Notes: generated by a model from the letters alone, not told the origin. Counted from the stretch's first letter, positions 7,886-17,479 are shown. The stretch: 64,000 bases of DNA from CAZLRH01 sp964562015 (GCA_964562015.1 CAZLRH010000001.1:1-64000), one strand, 5' to 3'. Numbers and translations are program-made.

Positions 7886-8590
7886 TCACGGAAAGAGAAC
7901 TAACTCTTGGTCGGGCTCGTCCGGCGCTGCCAAACATTTTGGCCCTTCACTCCGGGGCTTGTTGACGTAGCGATTGACTTCGCGCGCCGTCATTCGATTG
8001 CCTGGAATCGCCTGGCAAAGTTCCTGAATGGCCGATTCCGAGAGCGGCTTATCACCTAACCATCGGAGCATGTCAGGTGCGGACAGGACTACCGGCATCC
8101 GATCATGTAGTGGCGCGACCAGATCATTCGGATCCGTCGTCAACATGCTAAAACTCGGCGGCAAGTCATCCTCCAAGCCCGGCTCCCAAATGCCCGCAAT
8201 AGCAAACGGCTCCTCGTTCTTGAGCATAAACACGAAAGGCCGGCTGACTTTCCCCACCGTCATCGAATCGTAAAAACCGTTCGCCGGAATCAAACACCGC
8301 CGCCGCTGCACCGCTTCGCGGAAACTTGGCAAAGTCGTCACCGTTTCGGAGCGGGCGTTGTGCAAAAGCTTCTTCTTCGGGTTGCCTCGTTGGAACGACG
8401 GAACAAGCCCAAACATCATCGGGGCAAGGGTTGTCTCGGTGCCCTGGCGGGCAAACACCGGTGCCACCTCGCTAATGCGGATATTGTAACGATCCACCAG
8501 CCAATCAGGCCGCCGGTAGGTCGCCGCAATGGCCCGCGCCACCGCCGCCAGCGCCGCGTCAGACTTATGCAAGATGTACCGTACGCACAT
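7886..8590 (-). CDS. SOS-response-associated peptidase (HMCES/YedK family)
   Basis: This is a 234-residue protein. I chose the ATG at 8590 because it places Cys at position 2 (MCVRYIL), the residue that links covalently to abasic DNA in this family; longer starts would bury it. Other family marks are LLHNARSETV (the conserved Asn), RRCLIPANGFYDS and PLHDRMPVVL (the active-site His). The usual GFYEW reads GFYDS here, so the family's catalytic Glu is replaced by Asp. These proteins protect abasic sites in single-stranded DNA. It is 5 kb from the imuA-imuB-dnaE2 cassette, which fits a DNA-damage neighbourhood. Confidence 0.9.
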   Translation of the reverse strand: MCVRYILHKSDAALAAVARAIAATYRRPDWLVDRYNIRISEVAPVFARQGTETTLAPMMFGLVPSFQRGNPKKKLLHNARSETVTTLPSFREAVQRRRCLIPANGFYDSMTVGKVSRPFVFMLKNEEPFAIAGIWEPGLEDDLPPSFSMLTTDPNDLVAPLHDRMPVVLSAPDMLRWLGDKPLSESAIQELCQAIPGNRMTAREVNRYVNKPRSEGPKCLAAPDEPDQELVLFP

Positions 8591-8756
8591 ATTCATTAGA
8601 CCAACGGAATATGGACGAAACGGCAAGCCGGGGTTGTGGGCAAGCTGAGTTTCTCATGGAAAAAGATCAATGGAGCATTGTTCTTCCTCAATTTCAGTGA
8701 CAAAATCACGGAATTTACCCTTTCTCGTTGCTTCATGCTTAAGGGCACGTTAGGTC

Positions 8757-11700
8757 TTGGCACGGCACCGCCGCGCACGCGAAATGAAAACGATCCCACG
8801 GCAAGCCGTCGAACCATACGGGGCTACTCAGGGTTCATGCTCCGGGCATGGTGGCAACGGTCGCGGTGCGGCGGGCGCAGATCATCCGGTCTTTGTGTTT
8901 GTGCGGTGGGTTTGGCGGTCCATCACCGGTCACGGTCTGCCCCATGTGATCCCTTTGACTGACTGCTTTTCGGCGAAGTCTACCGCTGTTCCATATCTCC
9001 CAATTGATTGGCGGTGGCTGACAGGCATATTCGTCGTCCTTTGGTTCTTGATTTTTGCTAGTTCGCTCCGGGCAGACTCAGACTTTGCGATGGTCAATGA
9101 TGGCTCAAATCTGTTCATCAGCAACCGCGACTTCATCAGCAATCCCGATTCCGACATTCACGATTATTTGCAATATCACTATGCGGACGGTACGGCTGAA
9201 TCTCGCATAGTGAGTATATCCCAAGACCCATCTGACGCAAGTAAAACCCCGATAATCCTCATACATGGAATTGATCCTGAACACGTCCCTGGCGAGATGC
9301 TGACTGATGGATGGTATGATTTTGTGAGGTTCTTCAATGCCTCACCGGAGCTTGCCGGCAAATATCACCTCTACATCGTAGGATATGAGAGCAATGTGGT
9401 CTCCGTCGAACAACTTGGCGAAGACTTTGCCAGCGTACTCAATAAACTGGATGCTTCGTCGAATGGCTTCCGACAAAAGAAATTCATTGTGATCGCCCAC
9501 AGCATGGGTGGTTTGGTTTCCCGTGTAATGATGAACCAAACGCAAAGTGACGGGACGACGAAATGGGGGGGGCGGGTTATCAAGCTGATTACTCTCGCGA
9601 CGCCTCACCATGGAACGCCTGTTGCGGATGATTCTGGGAATGGACCACTTGGCAGTGCACTCGTTGTAAATCCGACAATTTTGGCATTAGCAAATTCTCC
9701 TTCTCTTGTCTTTTGGCGTGAACTACCTTTTTACAATGCGTTTAATAGATCTGACCTGCGTTGGGACAACTACAACCCCAGCCTTCAGGGCAGTGCGAGT
9801 TGGGCTGCCTTTCCAGACAAGAATAATTTATGGTTAAAAGACCTAAACGCCCCTGCTAATCCAGGAAGGGCCTATGACGCTAATATTCTCGCTTACGCTG
9901 GCATAATTGGACCGTCGGGACATGGTTTTATATACAATTCCCTTGAAGAGATAATCGCGGCTGCCATTAATCTGGGAAGCGATGGAGTTGTTCCGACAGA
10001 AAGTGCTCACTTCGATCAGCATTCTTTAGCTGGGGTTAGAACTGAGCCGGACTACGATCATACCCAAATGTGGAGAGGACATAATTACAATTTAGGCCCC
10101 AATGTAGATAATTCAGCGGAACCGCTATTTTTGAGTATTAAGGAGGACTTGCTTAATAACGTGCCTACCTCGACGACTGGGCAACAGACAATTAAGCCTT
10201 CTTCATTTACCATTTCCGCAACGGCCAAAACACTTAATGGCACTCCCGCGATTACCATACGCATTGAAACGCCATCAGATCCTGGCGTGACCTATGCTGT
10301 ATATAGCGATGGGATAATTTTTAATTTGTCGGGCCTTGAGCTTACTGACACCACTGTCGTTCAGGGCGTGACGTATCATTATTTTGTACGGGCAACAAAC
10401 AGCGCAGGGCTTTACACCGATTCAAAGACGGTAACGGTGATCGCACCGAATCCAAGTGCCCCACCCAATACGATTGCGCCCGCCGTACCAATTGGATTGA
10501 CCGTTAACCCCTCTTCTTGGTCGAGGCTGAATCAATTTTTCGTTTCATGGACGAACCCGACCCATCCGAGCAACATCGTAAAAGTGTGGTATTGGATCGG
10601 GAACGCGCCACCGGGGCCTGGTCAAGGGACTTCGCAACCGTTACCGCAGGGCAATCCGCTACTGGTGACACTTCCACTGCAACAGGGGAGCAGCAACCTT
10701 TATGTCTGGTTGCAAGATGACCAGGGGAACGTCAACCGGCTCAACTACGCCACGGCCGCGCTCAAACTCGATCCCAACCCGCCATCCATTGCTCCGAGCA
10801 TCAGTCCTGTCAGCACATCAGTTTCCAACACAATTTCCATCAGCGGGAACGCGCTCGACGATCTTAGTGGCGTCGCCAGTGTTACGTGGGCGAACGATCT
10901 TAGTGGCGGCAACGGCAGCGCGGCCGTTGTTAAATCAGGCGACGGCTTGAGTGCCACTTGGAGCGTCCCCTCGGTGCAGCTCGCGAGCGGTGTCAACCAC
11001 ATCACTTTTACGGCAACAGATAACGCCGGCAATGTGGGCCATTCGACGGTGATAGTCAATTACTACGACGGGAGCACGAATGCCAGTGGCAGCGTGCAGG
11101 TCACCATTTCACCTCCTGGGGTCAATAGCTTGGGCGCGCAATGGCGTTTTGCCGGTGAGGTTTTGTGGCATAATAGTGGCGACGTAGTGAATTCTTCTTC
11201 GGGAAATCGCTCGATCAATTTTGCCCCGGTGGATGGATGGACGCCCCCGACGGACAAAGATGTGATGATAAACGCCGCGCAGCCCACTGCGCTGGCCGTA
11301 AATTATACAGTGTCCGTGAGCAGCCAACCACCCTATCAGCCAAGCCTTCCTTACCCGCCGAATGACGCGGGGAACGTGGCTCGCAACGCCTTGACCGTTT
11401 CTTGGCTCGGCGGCAGCCCGAGTGGCACCGTAACTTACGCCCTGGCGTTGGGTACCAGTCCCAACGTTTCCATTTCCGCCTCGCCGCTGGTCGCCGCGGC
11501 TGGCTACGGCAGTACCAGCGGTTCGTCGTATGCGGTGCCAGCCACACTTCAGCCAGCCACCACCTATTTCTGGCGCGTTTATACCAAGGATCACAACGGC
11601 CTCGTCACCATCGGCCCGGTGTGGAGCTTCACCACGGAATATGCCATTCCCGACCTTGTCCCGAGCAACCTTACGATTGACGGCAATATTCAGCCCGGCG

Positions 11701-14700
11701 CTACCGTATCAGCACACGTCACGGTGACCAATCGTGGCAGTTTCACTGCGCAGGGCGCCGATGTGAACCTCTACCTGTCGCGGACACCCGGCGCGAAGGA
11801 AGCGCTGCTAGCGCCGGTTGCCTCGCCTCCCCTGAGCTTGCCCACGGCGCTCGCTCCCGGCCAGTCCGGGACGCTCTCCTGCCAGGTGGTGTTGAATAAC
11901 CTGCCAACCGGACAGAGCTTCCTTGACGCCTGGATTGATAGCGCACCCTGGGGCGCGAACGCCGAGAGCGACTACAACAATAACACCACCAGCCTCAGCC
12001 TCACTTACATTGACGGCACTCCGCCGACCGTGAGCTATTTTGCCCCGCAGAATGTCTTCACCAAAACGGGGGCGGCACTGACGCTGATAGTGCAGGGGAG
12101 CGATGACGACAGCATCAAGACGTTGGACTTTTATTATTCAGTGGATGGCGGCATCACGTGGACGCCCATACAGGAAGGATATGCGCTAACAACTTCTCCC
12201 GCGAGCGGCATCCCTTATTCGTGGACTGTCCCGACCACGTTACCGGTCGGAGGCAATCTCTTGCTGCGCGTCGTTGCCACCGATCCGTCGGGCAACTCCG
12301 GCGAGCGCATCACCGGGCCTTATGTGATCCACGACGGGACGGCCCCGACTGTGCGGATTATATCGCCAAACGGCGGCGAAACCCTGGCCATCGGCGGAAC
12401 CACAACGGTGCAGTGGGCCGCCTCCGCGCCTAACGGAGTGTCGCGGATGTCCCTTTATGTGAACTATTATGATAATGCAAATTCCACGACCTTTGTGGCT
12501 AACCTTACCAATAACACCTCCGGCAACTACGCTTGGACGGTGCCGGCGATTACCACCACTGCGGCCAAGCTGCGAATAACGTTGACGGATGTCAACGGAG
12601 GCACCGCCGAAGATTGGAGCGACGATTTCTTTGCGCTGCGTGACACCTCTGCGCCGCCACCGGCGCCATGGACAACTCCGCTGCGGGTGACCGTGGCCCC
12701 GGCCGGCTCCAACAAAGACAATCAATCGCCCCATATCGCCGTTGACGACGCTGGTAATGTGCACCTCGTGTATCTTTACACCGATAACGGGGATGGCCTC
12801 ACGTTTCCGCGTCCAGTGACGCAAACGATCTATTACCAGAAGCTCACCGGCACCACCTGGTCGGCACCGATGCCCGTCTATTCCGTGACGCAAACGGAAG
12901 ATGTCAACCGGACGAATTTTTACCTCCTCATGGGATTAAACATCGCGGCCGACCACCTGGGGAATCCCCACGTCGTCTGGAACACCTATTATGATCAATA
13001 CCATGATCCAACGCAGGCCAACCAGAACGATATTTATTATTCGACGCTAAATGGCGGTGCTTGGACCGCTCCCTTTGATCTTTCACAAAGTGTGGTCGGC
13101 CCCGATGGACGGGGCACCTCCTCTGTTACTCCGTGCATTCAAATTGACTCCCTCAATCAAGTGCATGTGGTGTGGACTGATGGTTACTCCGTAAATGCCG
13201 ACGGGCTGCGGACGGGCGTTTCGAAAATATTTTACCGGCGAAAGAATGGCCGCGGGTGGGGCGATGTCTCCGCAGTGACGAGCGGCCAGGGCCTGAAGCC
13301 GTCCTTAGGTGTGGATGGCATGGATAATCTCCATCTTGCTTTCGTATCCTTCGATGGCGCAAAGGACTATCCCGCTTACTCGAAATGGAATGGCGCCAGT
13401 TGGTCTCCGCCCGTTCGAATCGGTGACCAGTTGAACACCTCCTGCCAAATCGCGGTTGACCAAAACAATAACCCGCATGTGGTTTGGACGGCGGCTGATT
13501 CCAGTAATCCGCCCCTGCTTGAGTATGCTTCTTACGATGGCACGAACTGGTTGTCCAGCGAGTCGCTTTCGGCCAGCCTGACCGGGGGGCCGGATTCCCC
13601 AAGAATTGCGATGGATTCCTTGGGCCGCCCGCATTTGACTTGGGAAAGCAATGACGCTTCGTTGCGCTACGATACCAAGTTCCAGACCCAGTGGCTGGTT
13701 CCGACTCGGTTAAATCTGAATAGCCAAAGCGTCTTTCAGACCAGCAGTGATTTGGCCATTTCAAACGCCAATCAATTACACGTAGTTTGGTCGGCCATCG
13801 ACAATGGTCACTTTGAGATTTTCTATAATCATGCCGATGTGGGGGCAACGGCGGATATATCGCCTCCCTTGGTGACGGTTGCGGCGCCCTCAGGCGGAGA
13901 GGCTTTTTCCATCGGCTCGCCAATTAATATCGGTTGGACCGCAATTGACAATGTGGGTGTCACGAGCGTTGATTTCGATTACTCAACAGACAACGGGCTG
14001 ACTTGGAACTCCATAGCGTCCAATCAAACTAATAGTGGGTCATTTGCCTGGACTGTTCCCAACGCCGCCGTGATGCAAATTCGCGTAACCGCGCATGATG
14101 CGGCCGGGAATGCCGGCGTGGGGTTTTCCAGCAACTTTTACGCCTCTGATCTGACCCCGCCCGCGATCACGGTCACCGCGCCTTCCGCGAGCGCAAACCT
14201 GACCGCCGGAAGCACAATCGCCATTCAATGGGCGGCGACTGACAATGTGGGCGTGTCCAAGATTGATTTGGAGTATTCGATCAACAACGGTCTTTCATGG
14301 CTGGCCATTGCGAGCGCGCTGAGCAACACTGGAAACTATTCGTGGACAGTGCCAAACACCGTGACAACGGGGTTGCTGATCCGGGTCACGGCGCATGACA
14401 ACAGTGGATTCGCGGCCCCCGCCTTATCGCAAACGACGAGCATTACTGCCGGCAACACGCCTCCGGTGGCGCCCAACCGCCCATTTCCGGTCGATGCCGC
14501 CGTCCAGGTGGACGTGGCGTCACCGATGCTGCAATGGAGCAGCGGCGATGTTGACGGTGATCCGTTGACCTATGAAATTCACCTGGGGACGAGTTCCAAC
14601 CCGTCCGTGGTGGCATCCGGAATCGGCCCGGCCTACACCCCACCCACGCTGAGTTATCAAACGACTTACCATTGGCAAGTCATTGCCTCGGATGGAAAAG

Positions 14701-15293
14701 CGACGACTGCCGGCCCTGTCTGGACTTTCCGAACGGGTGCCAATCCGGTGCCGCCGCCGACGATTAGCACCCAGCCCGCAGCGATGACGGTGCTCATGGG
14801 CAAGAACGCCACGATTAATGTACAAGCGAGCGGCACGGGCCCGTTCACCTACCAATGGCGCAAGAATGGGAAAAACATTGCCGGTGCGACGAGCGCAACG
14901 TTGACCATCAAGAAAGTTGCCGCCGCGGATGCCGGAAAATACGATGTGGTCATCACCGGTCCGGGTGGACTGGCGACAAGCAATGCCGTGACGTTGAAGG
15001 TGCTTGCGAACGCATTTCCGCCCAAGATCACGGCACAGCCCGCGGCAGTTACGGTGAATGAGGGCAAAACCGCTAAATTTACGGTCAAGGCCACGGGCAC
15101 CGCGCCGCTGGATTACCAGTGGCAACGAAACAATGCGAATCTCGCCAATGGTGGTGGCATCTCTGGGGCGACCGCCGCCAGCGTGGCGGTCGTCAAAGTG
15201 ACGGCGGCCAAGGCGGGCAATTATCGGGTGATTATAACGAATCCCGCGGGCAAGGCCACCAGCGTGTCGGTCAAGCTGACCGTGAAACCATAG
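8757..15293 (+). CDS. Giant exported lipase-like protein with CARDB, FN3-like, propeller-like and Ig-like domains
   Basis: The open frame is 2178 residues. The true start is uncertain: the only ATGs are at 8757 and 8784, but the export signal (WRWLTGIFVVLWFLIFASSLRA) is at residues 85-106, so a GTG at 8946 or TTG at 8955 is also possible. An alpha/beta-hydrolase follows, with PIILIHGIDP (oxyanion region, 165-174), the nucleophile elbow AHSMGG with Ser249, TPHHGTP and SDGVVPTES, as in PGAP1-like lipases. After it come FN3-like stretches, a CARDB-like segment (LVPSNLTI, VTNRGS), repeated NVHLVY/NPHVVWT blades of a sialidase-like propeller, repeated VAAPSGGE/SIGSPINIGWTA domains and two C-terminal Ig-like domains ending in LTVKP. 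The first ~1.7 kb is more AT-rich than the rest, which suggests a composite origin. Confidence 0.8.
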   Translation: MARHRRAREMKTIPRQAVEPYGATQGSCSGHGGNGRGAAGADHPVFVFVRWVWRSITGHGLPHVIPLTDCFSAKSTAVPYLPIDWRWLTGIFVVLWFLIFASSLRADSDFAMVNDGSNLFISNRDFISNPDSDIHDYLQYHYADGTAESRIVSISQDPSDASKTPIILIHGIDPEHVPGEMLTDGWYDFVRFFNASPELAGKYHLYIVGYESNVVSVEQLGEDFASVLNKLDASSNGFRQKKFIVIAHSMGGLVSRVMMNQTQSDGTTKWGGRVIKLITLATPHHGTPVADDSGNGPLGSALVVNPTILALANSPSLVFWRELPFYNAFNRSDLRWDNYNPSLQGSASWAAFPDKNNLWLKDLNAPANPGRAYDANILAYAGIIGPSGHGFIYNSLEEIIAAAINLGSDGVVPTESAHFDQHSLAGVRTEPDYDHTQMWRGHNYNLGPNVDNSAEPLFLSIKEDLLNNVPTSTTGQQTIKPSSFTISATAKTLNGTPAITIRIETPSDPGVTYAVYSDGIIFNLSGLELTDTTVVQGVTYHYFVRATNSAGLYTDSKTVTVIAPNPSAPPNTIAPAVPIGLTVNPSSWSRLNQFFVSWTNPTHPSNIVKVWYWIGNAPPGPGQGTSQPLPQGNPLLVTLPLQQGSSNLYVWLQDDQGNVNRLNYATAALKLDPNPPSIAPSISPVSTSVSNTISISGNALDDLSGVASVTWANDLSGGNGSAAVVKSGDGLSATWSVPSVQLASGVNHITFTATDNAGNVGHSTVIVNYYDGSTNASGSVQVTISPPGVNSLGAQWRFAGEVLWHNSGDVVNSSSGNRSINFAPVDGWTPPTDKDVMINAAQPTALAVNYTVSVSSQPPYQPSLPYPPNDAGNVARNALTVSWLGGSPSGTVTYALALGTSPNVSISASPLVAAAGYGSTSGSSYAVPATLQPATTYFWRVYTKDHNGLVTIGPVWSFTTEYAIPDLVPSNLTIDGNIQPGATVSAHVTVTNRGSFTAQGADVNLYLSRTPGAKEALLAPVASPPLSLPTALAPGQSGTLSCQVVLNNLPTGQSFLDAWIDSAPWGANAESDYNNNTTSLSLTYIDGTPPTVSYFAPQNVFTKTGAALTLIVQGSDDDSIKTLDFYYSVDGGITWTPIQEGYALTTSPASGIPYSWTVPTTLPVGGNLLLRVVATDPSGNSGERITGPYVIHDGTAPTVRIISPNGGETLAIGGTTTVQWAASAPNGVSRMSLYVNYYDNANSTTFVANLTNNTSGNYAWTVPAITTTAAKLRITLTDVNGGTAEDWSDDFFALRDTSAPPPAPWTTPLRVTVAPAGSNKDNQSPHIAVDDAGNVHLVYLYTDNGDGLTFPRPVTQTIYYQKLTGTTWSAPMPVYSVTQTEDVNRTNFYLLMGLNIAADHLGNPHVVWNTYYDQYHDPTQANQNDIYYSTLNGGAWTAPFDLSQSVVGPDGRGTSSVTPCIQIDSLNQVHVVWTDGYSVNADGLRTGVSKIFYRRKNGRGWGDVSAVTSGQGLKPSLGVDGMDNLHLAFVSFDGAKDYPAYSKWNGASWSPPVRIGDQLNTSCQIAVDQNNNPHVVWTAADSSNPPLLEYASYDGTNWLSSESLSASLTGGPDSPRIAMDSLGRPHLTWESNDASLRYDTKFQTQWLVPTRLNLNSQSVFQTSSDLAISNANQLHVVWSAIDNGHFEIFYNHADVGATADISPPLVTVAAPSGGEAFSIGSPINIGWTAIDNVGVTSVDFDYSTDNGLTWNSIASNQTNSGSFAWTVPNAAVMQIRVTAHDAAGNAGVGFSSNFYASDLTPPAITVTAPSASANLTAGSTIAIQWAATDNVGVSKIDLEYSINNGLSWLAIASALSNTGNYSWTVPNTVTTGLLIRVTAHDNSGFAAPALSQTTSITAGNTPPVAPNRPFPVDAAVQVDVASPMLQWSSGDVDGDPLTYEIHLGTSSNPSVVASGIGPAYTPPTLSYQTTYHWQVIASDGKATTAGPVWTFRTGANPVPPPTISTQPAAMTVLMGKNATINVQASGTGPFTYQWRKNGKNIAGATSATLTIKKVAAADAGKYDVVITGPGGLATSNAVTLKVLANAFPPKITAQPAAVTVNEGKTAKFTVKATGTAPLDYQWQRNNANLANGGGISGATAASVAVVKVTAAKAGNYRVIITNPAGKATSVSVKLTVKP

Positions 15294-15359
15294 CCTTTGC
15301 CGCTGCGCACCGTGACCGGGCATGTTTGAAGAAGGTTTAATTTCCGCCGCGAGCGTTCG

Positions 15360-15635
15360 ATGGACCCTGTCGCGCCAAGCGACCATTTGAGGGTCCCGGC
15401 AGACGAACTAATGGGGTTGTCAGCGATGGAGCAAGTTAACCCTGCTGAACTTGTCACCCAAGTTCGTAAGAGCGTAACGATTGACTGGACCTTGCGCGAG
15501 GGTGCACAGGCTAATATCAGGGTGATGGTAAAGCGCATCCTCAACCGAAACGGCTACCCGCCCGACCTGCAAGACGATGCCGTAATGGAAGTCCTCGCCC
15601 AAGCGGCCCTTCTTTGCGCTGATTGGGCCGTGTGA
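15360..15635 (+). pseudogene. C-terminal remnant of a type I restriction subunit HsdR
   Basis: The 91-codon frame contains PAELVTQVRKSVTIDWTLRE, then RVMVKRILNRNGYPPD and ending LCADWAV. This is the characteristic C-terminus of HsdR proteins (DUF3387 end: VTIDWTxRE, MVKRLLRKxGYPPD, EQAExLxxDWA). The helicase and nuclease domains that should precede it are absent, and no hsdM or hsdS is nearby. It is a leftover of a type I restriction-modification system. The listed ATG is only where an open frame can begin. Confidence 0.75.
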
Positions 15636-15690
15636 CTAAGTTTCCGTCTGATTTGAAGAGAAAAAGGGTTCTGGGCGGCGGTGAGGCCAG

Positions 15691-15795
15691 ATGGAGGTAA
15701 TGGACTATACGCGGGACAAGCAGCAGCGCGAGACTGCAGCGCGCCAAGCCGCCAATGCGCAGGCCCAGGCGCAGGCTATCCGCCGCAGTATATGA
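15691..15795 (+). CDS. Small charged/Ala-Gln-rich ORF upstream of the HTH gene
   Basis: A 34-codon frame (MEVMDYTRDKQQRETAARQ, then an Ala/Gln-rich helix ending QAIRRSI) ends in a TGA that overlaps the ATG of the HTH gene by ATGA. GGAGGT sits just inside the start, and the overlap suggests translational coupling. It could be a leader or a fragment of a phage/island gene. I do not recognise it. Confidence 0.35.
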   Translation: MEVMDYTRDKQQRETAARQAANAQAQAQAIRRSI

Positions 15796-15947
15796 ACGAG
15801 CGCGAGTTGGCCGATCACCTCGGAGTCTGCGTGCGATCTATTCGAAATTTTGTCTATCGCGGGCCGATACCTGTAATTCGCCTTGGTCGGCGCAAAATCT
15901 ACCGACGGGATGCGGTTATGGCAGAAATGGCGAAATTGGAGCAGTGA
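15792..15947 (+). CDS. Excisionase-like helix-turn-helix protein
   Basis: This is a 51-residue protein, MNERELADHLGVCVRSIRNF to the end. ADHLGVCVRSIRNFVYRGPIPVIRLGRRKIYRRDAV follows the MerR-like winged HTH of the excisionase/AlpA family: helix, turn, 'I..G.IP.IRLGR.. .R....' wing. I chose the internal ATG at 15792 because the longer frame adds a non-homologous N-terminus and this ATG overlaps the preceding small ORF. Such proteins direct excision or regulate integrated elements. With the hsdR remnant and the adjacent tRNA it points to a decayed genomic island. Confidence 0.7.
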   Translation: MNERELADHLGVCVRSIRNFVYRGPIPVIRLGRRKIYRRDAVMAEMAKLEQ

Positions 15948-16506
15948 CCAACGGGCCGAGGTCAGGGACGCGCTTCCAATAGGCACACGCGAGTTTTTTG
16001 ATTATCGCGGCGAGGGCAGCGCATGCGCGCACACGAACGCTGACGCGACTCGAACTAGGTGCAACAGTAACGCATCGCGCCCCATTTTACGATTTTCAAG
16101 CTGGCCACTCGCGCGCGCGCGCGTAAAGGACGGCCGATGAACTAGAATACCTCGGCGATTACCTATTGGCGTCGGCGACCTCTTTGGACAAAGAGGATGG
16201 TTCACCCTGCCGCAGAACCATTTTTAGGTCGAGCCATCGCGCGCGCGTGGGAGGTCCGAACGATAGAAACGGTATGCGATTAATCCCAATTTCAGCAAAT
16301 CCTCATGGTCAAACGCCGGAACACTCGTCGAATCGCCGTCCCGTCCTTTTGCTGAAACCTAATCACATTTGGACTGAATCCTTTAAAATAAAGCATCTGC
16401 GACAAAATAGCTCCCTCGGCGATTTATTGGAAGATTTATTGGAAGAAATGCTTTTCCCAATTTCCGATTTTGCCATAACTCACTCTTATAAATCACCTTC
16501 CAAAAC
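15948..16506. other. Gene-poor stretch between the island relic and tRNA-Glu
   Basis: I see no supportable gene here. It holds a (CG)7 tract at 16110-16123, a shorter GCGCGCGCG tract around 16240, and a tandem GATTTATTGGAA doublet around 16420-16445. The drop in coding signal and the mixed composition fit decayed island DNA. No integrase gene and no copy of the tRNA 3' end (an attachment repeat) could be found by eye. Confidence 0.5.
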
Positions 16507-16581
16507 TGGCGCCCCCACAGGGAATCGAACCCTGATTTGAAGAATGAGAATCTCCTGTCCTAACCGTTAGACGATGGGGGC
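16507..16581 (-). tRNA. tRNA-Glu (anticodon CTC)
   Basis: The reverse strand folds as a cloverleaf. The acceptor GCCCCCA pairs with TGGGGGC, and the D-stem is GTC/GAC. The anticodon stem GGAGA/TCTTC carries the loop TTCTCAT (anticodon CTC), and the T-arm is CAGGG-TTCGATT-CCCTG. The discriminator is G and the CCA is encoded. Its 3' end faces the island relic at 15.4-16.5 kb. Confidence 0.93.
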
Positions 16582-16717
16582 CGGGAATGTCCGGCACAAA
16601 AAGCACCACCGGGAGCGGCTGGCTCCGGCGGGCAGAGGGTCAATACAGCCGCGGAATGGCCCCTTTGTCAAGAACGACGGGCGTGCGGTGGTGTCTTAAT
16701 TTCGCCAAAAACAAGAC

Positions 16718-16787
16718 GGCGGGCTGAGGGCAGCCCGCCCTACCCCAAGAAGAAACTTTAGGTAGGGCGCGCTGCCCTCAGCGCGCC
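16718..16787. repeat. Inverted pair of REP-type palindromes
   Basis: The first unit (16718-16744) is a hairpin GGCGGGCT-gagggc-AGCCCGCC with tail CTACC. The second (16761-16787), read on the other strand, is GGCGCGCT-gagggc-AGCGCGCC with the same tail. The two differ by matched changes on both stem sides, so pairing is kept. This is the layout of a bacterial REP doublet. The rest of 16582-17017 shows no gene I can support. Confidence 0.8.
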
Positions 16788-17017
16788 GTTTCAAATTAAG
16801 ACATTACCGGGCGTGCGCTAGCGGTGGAGTTAGGATGGGGGTCTCGTTTTCTTTGGCGCGGCGCTTTAAACCGCGCATTTTTTCATTCAAATAATCCAGT
16901 GCGCGGGCTAAAGCTCCGCGCTACGAGAAGAGAGTGATGAAATTCACTCTTTACCGCAACTGCGCGCTCGCGGAATTGGTTTCGCCAACCGCGCCTGCTT
17001 TTGTTCAACTCCCCGCC

Positions 17018-17479
17018 ATGATCAAGCGCCTTGGACACTTGTGTTTGAAAACGAGCCAGTTGGACCAGATGACCGCGTTTTACCGCGACGGCCTTGGCGC
17101 GACCATCCAGTTCCGCTACTTGAATCGCGCCGGCGCGCCCATCGGCATTTACTTTGCGCTCGGCGAAATGACATTTATTGAAGTTTTCGACCACGCCGAC
17201 GCCCACCGCCGCAGCGGTTCAGCCAAACCGCTCGAGGCGCTCGAAGAGCCGCGCGACCCGTGGCTGGCGCGCTACAATCATTTCTGTCTGCAAGTCGACG
17301 ACCTTGACGCGTATGTCGCGGAGATTACCGCGCGCGGGGTGAACGTGACGGGCCGCAAGATGGGCAACGACCGTTCGCTCCAGGCGTGGATCAAGGACCC
17401 CGATGGAAATTTAATCGAGCTCCAGCAATACACGCCGCAAAGCCGGCAACTGACCGGCGAGGATTTTCAGGAGGGATGA
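17018..17479 (+). CDS. VOC-fold (glyoxalase/bleomycin-resistance family) protein
   Basis: This is a 153-residue protein from the ATG at 17018 (MIKRLGHLCLKTSQLDQMTA). It has two betaalphabeta-beta-beta modules: the first runs LGHLCLKTSQL to MTFIEVF (metal ligands would be His7 and the Glu of FIEVF), the second YNHFCLQVDDLDAY to WIKDPDGNLIELQQY, with the classic DPDGNxIEL end. Vicinal-oxygen-chelate proteins bind a divalent metal and act as lyases, isomerases or dioxygenases; the substrate here cannot be told. The longer upstream frame is not family-like. The last 25 bases of the gene recur at 17998-18022 because of a tandem duplication. Confidence 0.85.
   Translation: MIKRLGHLCLKTSQLDQMTAFYRDGLGATIQFRYLNRAGAPIGIYFALGEMTFIEVFDHADAHRRSGSAKPLEALEEPRDPWLARYNHFCLQVDDLDAYVAEITARGVNVTGRKMGNDRSLQAWIKDPDGNLIELQQYTPQSRQLTGEDFQEG

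Noticed and set aside
16110..16123. (CG)7 tract as a regulatory signal
   Set aside because: Simple dinucleotide run in gene-poor DNA with no other support; possibly Z-DNA prone, but nothing links it to a gene.
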